Below are positions 42,052-50,504 of a stretch of 64,000 nucleotides of DNA, piece by piece. The notes beneath the pieces are model-generated. The model ran no database searches. It saw only the letters and a list, made by a program, of their open reading frames with translations, and was not told where the DNA came from. Position 1 is the first letter of the stretch; the number at the start of each line of letters is the position of its first letter. Made by a program: the position numbers and the translations under genes. The stretch is taken from assembly GCA_009917455.1 (NCBI GenBank), contig QZDS01000006.1, positions 159,598-223,597 on the forward strand, in the 5' to 3' direction. The stretch is from a bacterium 1xD8-48. Its GTDB lineage: Bacteria; Bacillota; Clostridia; Lachnospirales; Lachnospiraceae.

Positions 42052-42958
42052 GGTTTCGGGCAGGCTTTACCTCTCTGTAGGGAAGATGGCGGATGGCATC
42101 CTTGTGGATGGTGCGGTGGGCGTTGCGCCACTGTCTGGGGCTGGCGTCAAGAAGCGCCTTAAAGGCCACATGGAAAGCGGAATAAGAGCAAAACCCCACG
42201 GAAAGGGCAATGTCAAGGATACTGTCCTCAGACTGCAGCATTTTGCCGCAGGCGGCTTCAATGCGCAGTCGGTTTACGTACTGGCCTATGGTCAGGCCTG
42301 TGTTTGTCTTAAATTCCCGCCGGAAATGACCTTCGCATAAACCGCATAAACCGGCCAGATGTTTACAGCCGGTTTCTTCCATATAGTGCCCGTTTAAATA
42401 ATGCAGCGCCGGAAGAATGGCGGCTCTGGGCTGGTCGTAGGTCTGCCTGCTCACCTTCAGCGCGTCAAGCTCTGTAAAAAAGGCCAGAATAAGCCCGTTA
42501 ATGCTGGCAGGAGAACCCTGCTTTGGGCTTTTTAACTCCTCTACAATGCACTGGAGAATCTGGTTGAGCAGCGGATATTCCCGGGAAGGGTACATAAAAG
42601 GGATTCCGCCGGGGAAACAGACGGCTTTGGCGGTAGATAAAAAGCCCGGAAAAACGCATTCCATGAGAAGCTGCGGGTCGAAATAAAAATAGTCGATTTC
42701 CGAGCTGTCGCAGGAGACGTCCGGCTGGGCAAAATGGCTGGCAAAAGGGGGCACCAGAAAAAAGCCGTCTGAAATCAGCGGTAAAATCTGCCCCTCTAAA
42801 AACACGGTTCCCGTCGGGTGATGACAGATACCGATTTCAATATAATTATGGAAGTGGGGCGTATTCAAAACCGCCGGATTTGTGCCGTGCTGAAGAAAGG
42901 TGATATAAGGCTTATCCGGGGAAAAATGATATTCCCTGTAAATCAGATGTCTGACCAA
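42041..42958 (-). CDS. AraC family transcriptional regulator
   Basis: 305 residues: N-terminal cupin sensor (HFHNYIEIGICHHPTG) and C-terminal HTH pair (GCKHLAGLCGLCEGHFRREF and ILDIALSVGFCSYSAFHVAF, ending SPRQWRNAHR). It is convergent with the permease gene and lies head to head with the M24 peptidase gene (about 155 bp gap), so it may regulate the 43114-45167 pair or the whole sugar cluster. Start ATG 42958 lacks a strong ribosome site. Confidence 0.88.
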   Translation of the reverse strand: MVRHLIYREYHFSPDKPYITFLQHGTNPAVLNTPHFHNYIEIGICHHPTGTVFLEGQILPLISDGFFLVPPFASHFAQPDVSCDSSEIDYFYFDPQLLMECVFPGFLSTAKAVCFPGGIPFMYPSREYPLLNQILQCIVEELKSPKQGSPASINGLILAFFTELDALKVSRQTYDQPRAAILPALHYLNGHYMEETGCKHLAGLCGLCEGHFRREFKTNTGLTIGQYVNRLRIEAACGKMLQSEDSILDIALSVGFCSYSAFHVAFKALLDASPRQWRNAHRTIHKDAIRHLPYREVKPARNLTP

Positions 42959-43113
42959 ATTGTCCGCCTCCCGGCTGCCCAGGACTCTGCCGCATTTGCC
43001 GGCATGCCGCAGGGCGCCTCACTTTGTTCTAAATGCTGCAGAAGTATCCTCGTATTAAACGCAAATATATGTTATATTAAGTCTAGCATAAAGTAAAAAA
43101 GGAGTCAAACGAG

Positions 43114-44193
43114 ATGAAACGCAAGGACAGGATTGGAATCCTGCAAAAGGAAATGGAAAGTCGCGGACTTTCCGCCGCTTTGATTTCAGGGGAAGTGAAC
43201 AGGCATTACCTTACCTTTGCCGGAATCGGCGCGGGCGCGCTTCTGGTAACGGGAAATGACGCAGTGTTTTTTACCGATTCCAGATTCATAGACCATGCAA
43301 GGGAAAGCGTCCGGGGCTGCGAGGTGCGGTGCGCGGACCGGCCTGTGGAAGCTGCGGCAGAGTTGCTTTTACAGACAGGGATGAAAAGCTGCAGCCTGGA
43401 ATACGATGTGATTTCCGTATCACAGTACCGGAAGCTGCAGAACATGCTGGCCGGTATTGAGCTTTGCCATACGCAGGGGCTGGACGGGATTCTGGCGGAC
43501 ATGCGGAAGGTGAAGGACGAATACGAGATCCGCTGCTTCCGGCAGGCGCAGCAAATCGGCGACGAGGCGTATACCCACATGCTGGAATTTATACGCTCCG
43601 GTATGATGGAGTCGGAAGTGAGAATGGAGCTGGGCGCCTATATGGTAAAAATCGGAAGCGAAAATTACGGGATGAATTTTATCACTTCCGCCGGAAAAAA
43701 GACGGCATATCCCCACGGGGGCCGCGGCGACGACAAAATCATGGAAGGAAGCTTTGTCATGATGGATTTCGGAGGCGCCATAGACGGCTACAGCGCGGAT
43801 ATGACAAGAACAGTGGCGGTGGGCTATGCAGACGAACAGATGCGTCAGGTTTATGATACAGTCAAAGCCGCGCAGGAGCTGGGGCTTTCCATGCTAAAGC
43901 CCGGCGTAACCGGACAGTCGGTCCACATGGCGGTTTTGGATTACATAGAGCGCAGCGGATATCCGGGCTGCTTTACCCACGGTCTGGGGCATAGCCTTGG
44001 CCTGGAAATCCATGAAAATCCCAGATGCAACCCATGGGACGAGAGCCCGTTAGAAGCCGGGGAAATGATGACGGTGGAGCCGGGGATTTATCTGGAAGGG
44101 AAGTTTGGCGTTCGGATTGAAGATATGGGAATTGTGACTGCCGACGGATTCGACAATTTTACAAAGAGTACTAAAGAACTGATAATTTTATAA
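43114..44193 (+). CDS. M24 family aminopeptidase (Xaa-Pro dipeptidase type)
   Basis: 359 residues: creatinase-like N-terminal domain (about 1-125) and pita-bread catalytic domain with all metal ligands visible: MMDFGGAIDGYSADMTRTV (two Asp), FTHGLGHSLGLEIHE (His), MTVEPGIYL (Glu), VRIEDMG (Glu). It removes residues from peptides with proline in the second position, in the cytoplasm. ATG 43114 follows AAAAGGAG by about 10 nt. It is followed 23 bp later by a UroD-family gene, an uncommon pairing that is not explained by peptidase function. Confidence 0.9.
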   Translation: MKRKDRIGILQKEMESRGLSAALISGEVNRHYLTFAGIGAGALLVTGNDAVFFTDSRFIDHARESVRGCEVRCADRPVEAAAELLLQTGMKSCSLEYDVISVSQYRKLQNMLAGIELCHTQGLDGILADMRKVKDEYEIRCFRQAQQIGDEAYTHMLEFIRSGMMESEVRMELGAYMVKIGSENYGMNFITSAGKKTAYPHGGRGDDKIMEGSFVMMDFGGAIDGYSADMTRTVAVGYADEQMRQVYDTVKAAQELGLSMLKPGVTGQSVHMAVLDYIERSGYPGCFTHGLGHSLGLEIHENPRCNPWDESPLEAGEMMTVEPGIYLEGKFGVRIEDMGIVTADGFDNFTKSTKELIIL

Positions 44194-44216
44194 TTTTTAA
44201 GAAGGAGCGTAGTAAA

Positions 44217-45167
44217 ATGAATAAAAAGGAACGACTGGAAGCTTTTTTTAACAATCAGGAGGTTGACCATGTGCCGGTAGGGCTCTGGAGACATTTTCCG
44301 CCGCAGCAGAGCCATGGACAGGCCTATATCGACGCGCAGATGAAGTTTTACAGGGATACTGACCAGGATTTTGTAAAGATTTCCTGCGACGGCTATTTCG
44401 GATTCCCCAATCCGGTGCTTGAGAATCTGGAAAAACCGGAAGATTTGTTCAATATAAAGCCTTTGGGGGGCGACCACCCTTTTATCGCGGAACAGGTACA
44501 GAGAGGGGCGGATATTGTAAAGGCCCTGGACGGAGAGAGCATGTGCTTTTACACTATGTTCTGTCCCCTCTCCTACTTAAGGCTTCAAATCGGCTGGGAT
44601 AAAATGATGGAGTATATCAGAGAAAGCCCCGAGGCCGTAAAGTTTGCCTGCGACGTGATTGCGGAGGATGTAAAGGCGCTGGTAAAGGGGCTTCTTGAGG
44701 CGGGATGCGACGGTGTGTTTTATGCCGTACAGAATGCGGAAATCAACCGGTTCACGGTGGAGGAATATAATGAATGGGTAAGGCCCGGCGATAAGAAGGT
44801 TCTGGATTATGCCAATACCCTTGGCAGCCATAATATCCTGCACTGTTGCGGCTGGGAGGATGTGCGGAACCATCTCGAGGTCTGGGAGGACTACGAATCC
44901 GGGGCAGTAAACTGGGCGGCGTATATCGACCATCTGGATATCCCCCACGCAAAAGAGTTCTTCCGCCGTCCCGTGTGGGGAGGTTTCGACAATAAAGAAA
45001 AAGGCGTTCTCTACAAAGGGACAAAGGAGGAAATTCAGGAGGAAACGAAAAAACTGATTCAGCAGGGCGGCAAAATGGGCTTCATGCTGGGGCCGGACTG
45101 CAGCCTTCCCGGCGATATTGATATCCGGCATATTAAATGGGTGGTGGAAGCGTCGAGAAGTATCTGA
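44217..45167 (+). CDS. Uroporphyrinogen decarboxylase family protein (non-haem)
   Basis: 316 residues of the UroD/MtaA fold, with VPVGLWRHFPPQ near the N-terminus and LHCCGWEDV (about residue 207), corresponding to the Zn-binding HxC(G) region of corrinoid methyltransferases. Free-standing members next to sugar genes in Lachnospiraceae are usually of unknown function; a methyl-transfer or decarboxylase role is possible. No corrinoid protein or haem gene is nearby. AAGGAGCG lies about 9 nt before ATG 44217. Probably co-transcribed with the M24 gene. Confidence 0.8.
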   Translation: MNKKERLEAFFNNQEVDHVPVGLWRHFPPQQSHGQAYIDAQMKFYRDTDQDFVKISCDGYFGFPNPVLENLEKPEDLFNIKPLGGDHPFIAEQVQRGADIVKALDGESMCFYTMFCPLSYLRLQIGWDKMMEYIRESPEAVKFACDVIAEDVKALVKGLLEAGCDGVFYAVQNAEINRFTVEEYNEWVRPGDKKVLDYANTLGSHNILHCCGWEDVRNHLEVWEDYESGAVNWAAYIDHLDIPHAKEFFRRPVWGGFDNKEKGVLYKGTKEEIQEETKKLIQQGGKMGFMLGPDCSLPGDIDIRHIKWVVEASRSI

Positions 45168-45265
45168 TAACATATTATCGGCAAAATGAGCGCCATTGCC
45201 GGGAGCGAAGGGCGGGCGCCAGCCTGTGAGCATATCATTACAAGAGAGGATATTGATGAATTATT

Positions 45266-45300
45266 GGTGCGGGAGCAGATATCATACTGCTTCCCGCACC
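45266..45300. terminator. Strong hairpin downstream of the UroD-family gene
   Basis: GGTGCGGGAGCAG (45266-45278) pairs with CTGCTTCCCGCACC (45287-45300) with one bulged T. No T-tract follows on either strand, so it is a stable 3' hairpin rather than a classic terminator. The rest of 45168-45371 holds no gene that I can see. Confidence 0.5.
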
Positions 45301-45371
45301 GGGCGCCGTACCGGGAATTACCATGGAGTACGTGCCTGTTCCGTGGCAATCAGAGGCGTGCGGCACACATA

Positions 45372-45758
45372 TCACAGGATTAGTTTGAACACAGCCGCCA
45401 AAATACAGACAGCAGCAATTAAAAATGATATGACAATTCGTAACAGGGAAAAACTATATAGTTTTTCGGGATTAAGCTTGTCATAACGTACTTTGACAGT
45501 CGAACCGACCTGAAAAGCCATAGGCACCTGCACGCGGTTTTCTGACTGGTAAGTTTTCCCGTCTACTGTATAGGAAACTTTTGCCCATTTTGAATTGCGG
45601 GCTTTTGCCGTTTCGGGATTTGGCATTTTAATTGAAATAATGGTTCCTGTTGTCTGCGCTGCCCTGTTTCGCTTTAAAAGAAATTGAATACAGTTTATAA
45701 GTCCAAAGCACAATGCCGCCGTGGCAATGGCATAAAGAAAAATGGTATCGCTGTTCAT
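45372..45758 (-). CDS. DUF3592 domain membrane protein
   Basis: About 128 residues with membrane segments near both ends (residues 5-22 and about 105-127) and a beta-rich loop between (TTGTIISIKMPN, KVSYTVDGKTYQSENRVQVP, VGSTVKVRYDKLNPEKLYSF), the pattern of DUF3592. ATG 45758 is preferred over the longer frame to 45794, which overlaps the permease gene. It trails the GntR-ABC operon by 19 bp and probably belongs to it. Function unknown. Confidence 0.78.
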   Translation of the reverse strand: MNSDTIFLYAIATAALCFGLINCIQFLLKRNRAAQTTGTIISIKMPNPETAKARNSKWAKVSYTVDGKTYQSENRVQVPMAFQVGSTVKVRYDKLNPEKLYSFSLLRIVISFLIAAVCILAAVFKLIL

Positions 45759-45777
45759 ATTTTTTATTTCCTTTCTT

Positions 45778-46419
45778 TCAGGCCAGGTCTGCACTGCAGT
45801 AAAATCTCATTGACAGGAAAGCTGAAACGGCTAAAATCCCCAGGCTCAAGAGGGCAATGCCCCCATAGGCAGGAATTGGAGAAAGCAGGGAAAGAAAATC
45901 CGGATTTACGTTTTCCATTGTCATAAGCAGTGGAAGAATGAAAGGGGAAGCCATTATAACAACGAAAAAAGCCAGTTTTGTTTTCTCATACCCGAATTTG
46001 TATTGTACCGGTAAATATACGCCGATAAAAACAGAAGTTACAAAAAACATGAGTACAAATAACTTTATGTCGCATGTGCCTAATCCCGGAACAATGAAAG
46101 TTTCAATCCCATATATAACGCAGCAGACCGCGTAAGTTGTCATGCAGAAAAAATACTTAGATAAAACCATCATTCTGCGTGAATATGGCGCGGTACATAG
46201 AAGGGTTGCAGCTTTTGGGAACTGACATTCTTTCAGAGATACGTACTGCAGCAGCATAAACACACAAAAAATGGCAGACAGCATAAATCCTAAAACCCCG
46301 GTGTACTGCGGCGCGCGCCAAAGCATAAAGGGCGGTAAAATGACAGCGGCAGCCGTCATAATCAACACATATTTTTTTATAATGAGAGCGTCTTTTTTAA
46401 TCAAATGAAGCAGCATCAT
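45778..46419 (-). CDS. ABC-2 type permease
   Basis: 213 residues with six predicted membrane segments, of the short ABC-2 permease family that accompanies YtrA-type regulators. Its start overlaps the ATPase stop by 4 bp (ATGA), so translation is coupled. Together with the ATPase it likely exports or protects against a cell-envelope-active compound. Confidence 0.8.
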   Translation of the reverse strand: MMLLHLIKKDALIIKKYVLIMTAAAVILPPFMLWRAPQYTGVLGFMLSAIFCVFMLLQYVSLKECQFPKAATLLCTAPYSRRMMVLSKYFFCMTTYAVCCVIYGIETFIVPGLGTCDIKLFVLMFFVTSVFIGVYLPVQYKFGYEKTKLAFFVVIMASPFILPLLMTMENVNPDFLSLLSPIPAYGGIALLSLGILAVSAFLSMRFYCSADLA

Positions 46420-47276
46420 TTCTCGTATCCTCCTATATTGGCAAGCATAATATCCTCTATGGTGGGACGTTCTGTAACAGCGTCCGGGAAAAAGGACTGA
46501 ACCTCCGCTATTTGTTTTGTAATCCCCGTAAATCCAAACGCGGTTTCTGATATGCTCAGAAAGAGTCTGCGCGCGTCATCAGTCAGCGCTTTCACATCGC
46601 CTTTGACAATCCTGTAAGTGTCAAGCAGAAAGTCTTTCTCTTCCTGAAAAACTATGCGTCCGTTGTTAATCATAATGAGCATATCGGCAATTTTATCAAG
46701 GTCAGAGGTAATATGCGTTGAAAAGAAAACGCCTTTGCCGCCATTTTCCATGTAATCGGTTAAAACTTTCAATAGCTGGCTTCTTATCAAAGGGTCAAGC
46801 CCGCTGGTCGGTTCGTCCATAATTAAAAGCTCTGCATTATGGGAAAGGGCTAAGGCAAGCGCATATTTCATTTTCATGCCTTTGGAAAGGGTATTGATTT
46901 TTTGCCTGGGCTCAAGGGAAAACATATCCATATACCGCCTGAAATCCTGTTCAGACCATTTTGTATACGCCGATGAAATTATGCTTTTCATTTCAGCTAA
47001 AGAAAGCTCGTCATAAAAACAGCCGTCGTCAAAAACAATGCCGATACGGTCCTTAATCTGTTTTTCGTTCTTTTCCATTTCAAGGCCAAAAAAACAAATA
47101 TTGCCGGACTGCTTTTTCGTCAGTCCTAAAAGCGTCCTCAGTGTGGTGGTTTTGCCGGCACCGTTAACTCCGATAAAACCTGTTATGCAGCCCTCCGGCA
47201 AAGAAAAAGCCACATCTGTTAAAGAGAAATCCCCATACGATTTGTTCAGGTTCTCTACGTTCAAAATATCGCTCAT
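46416..47276 (-). CDS. ABC transporter ATP-binding protein (YtrB/BcrA type)
   Basis: 286 residues with Walker A GVNGAGKTT (about 35-43), signature LSKGMKMK, Walker B LLIMDEPTSGLDP and switch His (FSTHI). It starts 1 bp after the GntR stop. The order GntR-ATPase-permease is that of ytr-like operons, which respond to cell-wall antibiotics in Bacillus. Confidence 0.9.
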   Translation of the reverse strand: MSDILNVENLNKSYGDFSLTDVAFSLPEGCITGFIGVNGAGKTTTLRTLLGLTKKQSGNICFFGLEMEKNEKQIKDRIGIVFDDGCFYDELSLAEMKSIISSAYTKWSEQDFRRYMDMFSLEPRQKINTLSKGMKMKYALALALSHNAELLIMDEPTSGLDPLIRSQLLKVLTDYMENGGKGVFFSTHITSDLDKIADMLIMINNGRIVFQEEKDFLLDTYRIVKGDVKALTDDARRLFLSISETAFGFTGITKQIAEVQSFFPDAVTERPTIEDIMLANIGGYEK

Positions 47277-47277
47277 C

Positions 47278-47652
47278 TTAATCCTCCTCGTAAAGAATAT
47301 CCATCATGGCATTAAGTTCTTCTTTACTTATTTTCAGTGATTTTGCTGTCTGTATCATGTCAAGCATTTTCTGTTCCACAAGCCGCCGTTTGGAATCCCG
47401 AAGCAGTTCAAGATTGCCGGCGGATATAAAAGTTCCTATCCCCACCTGGCTTGTAACAAAGCCTTCCTGTTCCAATTCCTCATAGACCCGCCGGATTGTT
47501 AAGACACTGACTTTCAAATCATTCGCAAAGGCGCGTATGGAGGGAAGCGCGTCCCCCGGGGCTAATTCTTCTTTCAGCACAGCGTCTTTAATCTGTTCCT
47601 TAATCTGTTGATACAGGGGGCTGTCAGAGGAATTTGATATAAGTATTTTCAC
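47278..47652 (-). CDS. GntR family regulator (YtrA subfamily)
   Basis: 124 residues: a winged HTH (about 10-75; PLYQQIKEQIKDAVLKEEL, LPSIRAFANDLKVSVLTIRR, FVTSQVGIGTF) and only a short C-terminal helical tail, as in YtrA. These dimers repress their own ABC transporter operon. A perfect SigA promoter lies 45-70 bp upstream. Confidence 0.92.
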   Translation of the reverse strand: MKILISNSSDSPLYQQIKEQIKDAVLKEELAPGDALPSIRAFANDLKVSVLTIRRVYEELEQEGFVTSQVGIGTFISAGNLELLRDSKRRLVEQKMLDMIQTAKSLKISKEELNAMMDILYEED

Positions 47653-47696
47653 AAAGTTCAGCTCTCCTTTCCTTAATGTGCTGTTTTGATATACAC

Positions 47697-47725
47697 ATTA
47701 TAAACAACAAGCACTTAATTGTCAA
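47697..47725 (-). promoter_or_regulatory. SigA promoter of the GntR-ABC operon
   Basis: On the minus strand, TTGACA (47725-47720), 17-bp spacer and TATAAT (47702-47697): both hexamers are consensus. Such a strong promoter fits a gene set that is normally held off by its GntR repressor. Confidence 0.85.
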
Positions 47726-47736
47726 TAAACGGACAT

Positions 47737-47766
47737 AAAAAAAGAGACCGCCATATACGCCGGTCT
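47737..47766 (-). terminator. Rho-independent terminator of the hydrolase-MATE operon
   Basis: On the minus strand AGACCG (47766-47761) pairs with CGGTCT (47750-47745) around a 10-nt loop, followed by CTTTTTTTATG. It ends transcription from the MATE gene. Confidence 0.75.
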
Positions 47767-47828
47767 GCCGGCATAAGGCGAAGCCGTTGCTTTTCTGCCA
47801 GGCAGAAGTGGATGTTTTTAGTTTAGCG

Positions 47829-47850
47829 GGAACGGTATTCTGCCGAAGTA
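47829..47850. repeat. 22-bp exact repeat, copy A
   Basis: GGAACGGTATTCTGCCGAAG plus TA, identical to 57747-57768. On the minus strand, just after the MATE stop, it lies in a short open stretch reading FERRKQQLEYFGRIPFPLN before a stop, which looks like the C-terminus of a lost gene. Confidence 0.7.
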
Positions 47851-47887
47851 CTCAAGCTGCTGCTTTCTGCGTTCAAAACGGTATCCC

Positions 47888-49219
47888 TTAATATTGATAC
47901 CGTTTCCGATATTTCACGAACATCAATGCGGACAGGACCAGAGCCATAAGTTCCGCTGCCGGCGTAGCAAGCCATATACCATTTACCCCCAAAATTGCGG
48001 GCAGGATCAGCATGGTAATCAGCATGAATACAAAAGAACGAGAGAACGCGAGGATTGCGGAAACAATGCCGTTGGATAATGCGGTGAACATCCCGCTGGC
48101 AAAGATATTAAAGCCAATGAAGAACAGCGCCAGGGTGCAGATTCGATTTCCGGTGACTGCCAGATTATAAACCGGATTATCCGGTCGGGCAAAAATGGAC
48201 ACCAGGGGCTTTGTTGCGGCAAAGGACGCTGCCACTGTCACAAAGGAAATAACGGCAATTACTTTTAGGCTGGTGGAAACCAATTTCTTCAGCTTTTCGT
48301 GGTTCTTCTCACCGTAATAGTAGCTGAGCATGGGAGCGACACCATAGGAATACCCCGTGTAAAGGGAGCTTGCAAACATCAGAACATACATGATGATGGT
48401 CACAGCGGCAACGCCATCTTCACCGACATAATGGAGCATCGTCCAGTTGAACATCATTGTAATGATGCCTGTGACCAACGCAGTCGCCATTTCAGAGCAT
48501 CCGTTTGTCGCCGCGCTTGCGAGAACTTTGAAGCGGAACGAGGGCTTTGTGAAGTGCAGAAGGCTCTTTTTGCGGCTGAACACAAACAGACCGACAACGG
48601 CGGTCACAGAGTAGCCCAGGCCCGTGGCAATGGCGGCGCCGCTGATCCCCATATCCAGGAGACCGATAAATACATAGTCAAGCACAATGTTCAACACGCC
48701 ACCAGCCACGGAGCAGATCAGGGACAGGGTTGCTTTCTCAGAAGCAATCATGTAGAGGGTGAAGTTGTTCATCAGCAGAATTGGGATTGTAAAGAGAAGA
48801 TAACGGCTGAGATAGGAGGTACAGTAGCCGGCAACTTCTGAGGACAACCCTATACCCCCAAAGATGGTTTCCATCAGGGAGTAACCGAGCATAGTCATGA
48901 CCAGACCGACGGCCACGTTCACTAAAATCAGAAACGTAAAATCTTCTTTGGCCTCCTGGGGCTTTTGTTCTCCCATCTTTTTCATGATGACCGCGCTTCC
49001 GCCGGTTGCCAGCATAGTAGAGATTGCTGTCACTACCTGGATTACCGGGGCTGTCAGATTGATGGCGGACAGCGCGCTCGTACCAATCAGATTTGATACG
49101 AACAGGCCGTCAACCATGGTGTAAAAGGACATAAAGACAGACATTGCGATGGTAGGAACTGCGAATTTGAGGATATTCCTCAATGTGACCGGCTTATCAT
49201 AGGTATTTTGGCTTTCCAT
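47888..49219 (-). CDS. MATE family efflux transporter
   Basis: 443 residues with 12 predicted membrane segments in two six-helix halves; the family pattern includes FAVPTIAMSVFMSFYTMVDGLFVS at the N-terminus. It expels drugs or metabolites in exchange for Na+ or H+. ATG 49219 follows AAAGGAG. It lies 12 bp after the serine hydrolase gene, and both are transcribed from a MerR-type promoter, so an efflux and detoxification response to one compound is likely. Confidence 0.9.
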   Translation of the reverse strand: MESQNTYDKPVTLRNILKFAVPTIAMSVFMSFYTMVDGLFVSNLIGTSALSAINLTAPVIQVVTAISTMLATGGSAVIMKKMGEQKPQEAKEDFTFLILVNVAVGLVMTMLGYSLMETIFGGIGLSSEVAGYCTSYLSRYLLFTIPILLMNNFTLYMIASEKATLSLICSVAGGVLNIVLDYVFIGLLDMGISGAAIATGLGYSVTAVVGLFVFSRKKSLLHFTKPSFRFKVLASAATNGCSEMATALVTGIITMMFNWTMLHYVGEDGVAAVTIIMYVLMFASSLYTGYSYGVAPMLSYYYGEKNHEKLKKLVSTSLKVIAVISFVTVAASFAATKPLVSIFARPDNPVYNLAVTGNRICTLALFFIGFNIFASGMFTALSNGIVSAILAFSRSFVFMLITMLILPAILGVNGIWLATPAAELMALVLSALMFVKYRKRYQY

Positions 49220-49231
49220 CGTGCTTCTCCT

Positions 49232-50413
49232 TTATTCTCCATATGTTGCGGCAACTTCTCTGAAAAATGCTACCGATTTCTTTTCCTTGTCATCTTCTTC
49301 AAAACCGGAATCTGCCCCTGTTTTTACTACAATAATCTTTTTGGTTGGATTGCAGTAAATCCATTGACCGAATACCCCGATTCCTGTAAACTCATGCTCA
49401 TTGCCCTCAGGTATCCACCATTGGTATCCATAACCAAGTTCTTCATAAGGTTTTCCGTCATGAGGTGCTTTCAAATATGTTTCATTTGTTGCAATGGAAT
49501 CTTTGATCCACTTTTCAGGGAGAATCTGTTTTCCCTCAAATGCCCCATGATTCATATATAAACGAGCAAAACGCGCATAATCTCTTAATGCAATATGCAA
49601 GCCACCATTAGCAAGTTCTTTCCCGCCGCTTAGTGTCCAGTAAGCATCCTGTTCCACGCCAATTTCTGACCATATTTTATCGCTCATGTATTCACTAAGT
49701 GTGGAGCCTGTCGCATTTGCAACAACTTCTCCTAAAATATCTGTATTGATACTGGAATAAGTTCTGTTTGTGCCTGGTTCATGCACGAGGCCGAGGGCTG
49801 CAATGGATTTCATTTTATTTTTTCCAAACATACTTGGCACAGATATTTTGTTCATGTCTGCCACTTCGTCAAAGTTAATTCCTGACGCCATATGAAGGCA
49901 GTTTTTTATCGTAACTTTCTCTGTTTCGGTATTCTCAAATTCTGGAATATACTTTGCAACAGAATCGTCAACACTATCTATAAAGCCATCTTCAACCGCA
50001 AGTCCGACCAATGCCGAAACAAATGATTTACAAAGGGAATTTGAGGAAAAGCGGGTCTTTTCATCTGAACCTAAGTAATATTCTTCAAAGACAATTTTAT
50101 CATCGCTGATAATGAGCAAACCAGATGTTTTGGTTTCTTCAAGAAAATCCGAAACGCATAAGGTCTCTCCCTGAAAGTGGAATGTGTCGATTAGCGGCTT
50201 TAAGTCATACTCAAAATCGGATATCTTTTCGCCTTTGGGTATGGTTGCCGTTGGCTGAATTTCATACATGGTTTGAAAACTGTGGGCAAGGTTTTCTTCC
50301 TGAAATGCCTTAATAGAACGATACAATACCATAATTGGTTCCCTGTAGACGAATCCTGTTATTATCATTCCTGCAAGGACAGCGGCCGCACCAACCATTA
50401 CATATTTTTTCAT
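49232..50413 (-). CDS. Serine hydrolase, class C beta-lactamase fold
   Basis: About 393 residues with a single N-terminal membrane anchor (MKKYVMVGAAAVLAGMIITG). The catalytic SxxK is SLCK in SSNSLCKSFVSALVG; the second motif is YSS (TYSSINTD) where beta-lactamases have YxN; KTG is present near the C-terminus (VVKTGADSG). Such proteins can be esterases, D-amino acid peptidases or beta-lactamase-like; penicillin hydrolysis cannot be assumed. ATG 50413 has GGAGG 9 nt upstream. First gene of the MerR-controlled operon. Confidence 0.85.
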   Translation of the reverse strand: MKKYVMVGAAAVLAGMIITGFVYREPIMVLYRSIKAFQEENLAHSFQTMYEIQPTATIPKGEKISDFEYDLKPLIDTFHFQGETLCVSDFLEETKTSGLLIISDDKIVFEEYYLGSDEKTRFSSNSLCKSFVSALVGLAVEDGFIDSVDDSVAKYIPEFENTETEKVTIKNCLHMASGINFDEVADMNKISVPSMFGKNKMKSIAALGLVHEPGTNRTYSSINTDILGEVVANATGSTLSEYMSDKIWSEIGVEQDAYWTLSGGKELANGGLHIALRDYARFARLYMNHGAFEGKQILPEKWIKDSIATNETYLKAPHDGKPYEELGYGYQWWIPEGNEHEFTGIGVFGQWIYCNPTKKIIVVKTGADSGFEEDDKEKKSVAFFREVAATYGE

Positions 50414-50458
50414 AAATAATAACCTCCATTTTTCTTGCTTTTTCATTTGGCAAGATTT

Positions 50459-50489
50459 ATAATAAACCGTACAGTAACTGTACAGTCAA
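50459..50489 (-). promoter_or_regulatory. MerR-type promoter with 19-bp spacer and central dyad
   Basis: On the minus strand TTGACT (50489-50484) and TATTAT (50464-50459) are 19 bp apart. The spacer contains the perfect dyad GTACAGT-A-ACTGTAC (50469-50483). Over-long spacers with a central dyad are the hallmark of promoters activated by MerR proteins; the MerR gene starts 15 bp away on the other strand. Confidence 0.8.
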
Positions 50490-50504
50490 GGAGTATTTTG
50501 AAAA

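Noticed and set aside
49232..50413. Calling the serine hydrolase a true beta-lactamase
   Set aside because: SxxK and KTG are present but YxN is YSS, and many proteins with this fold are esterases or peptidases.
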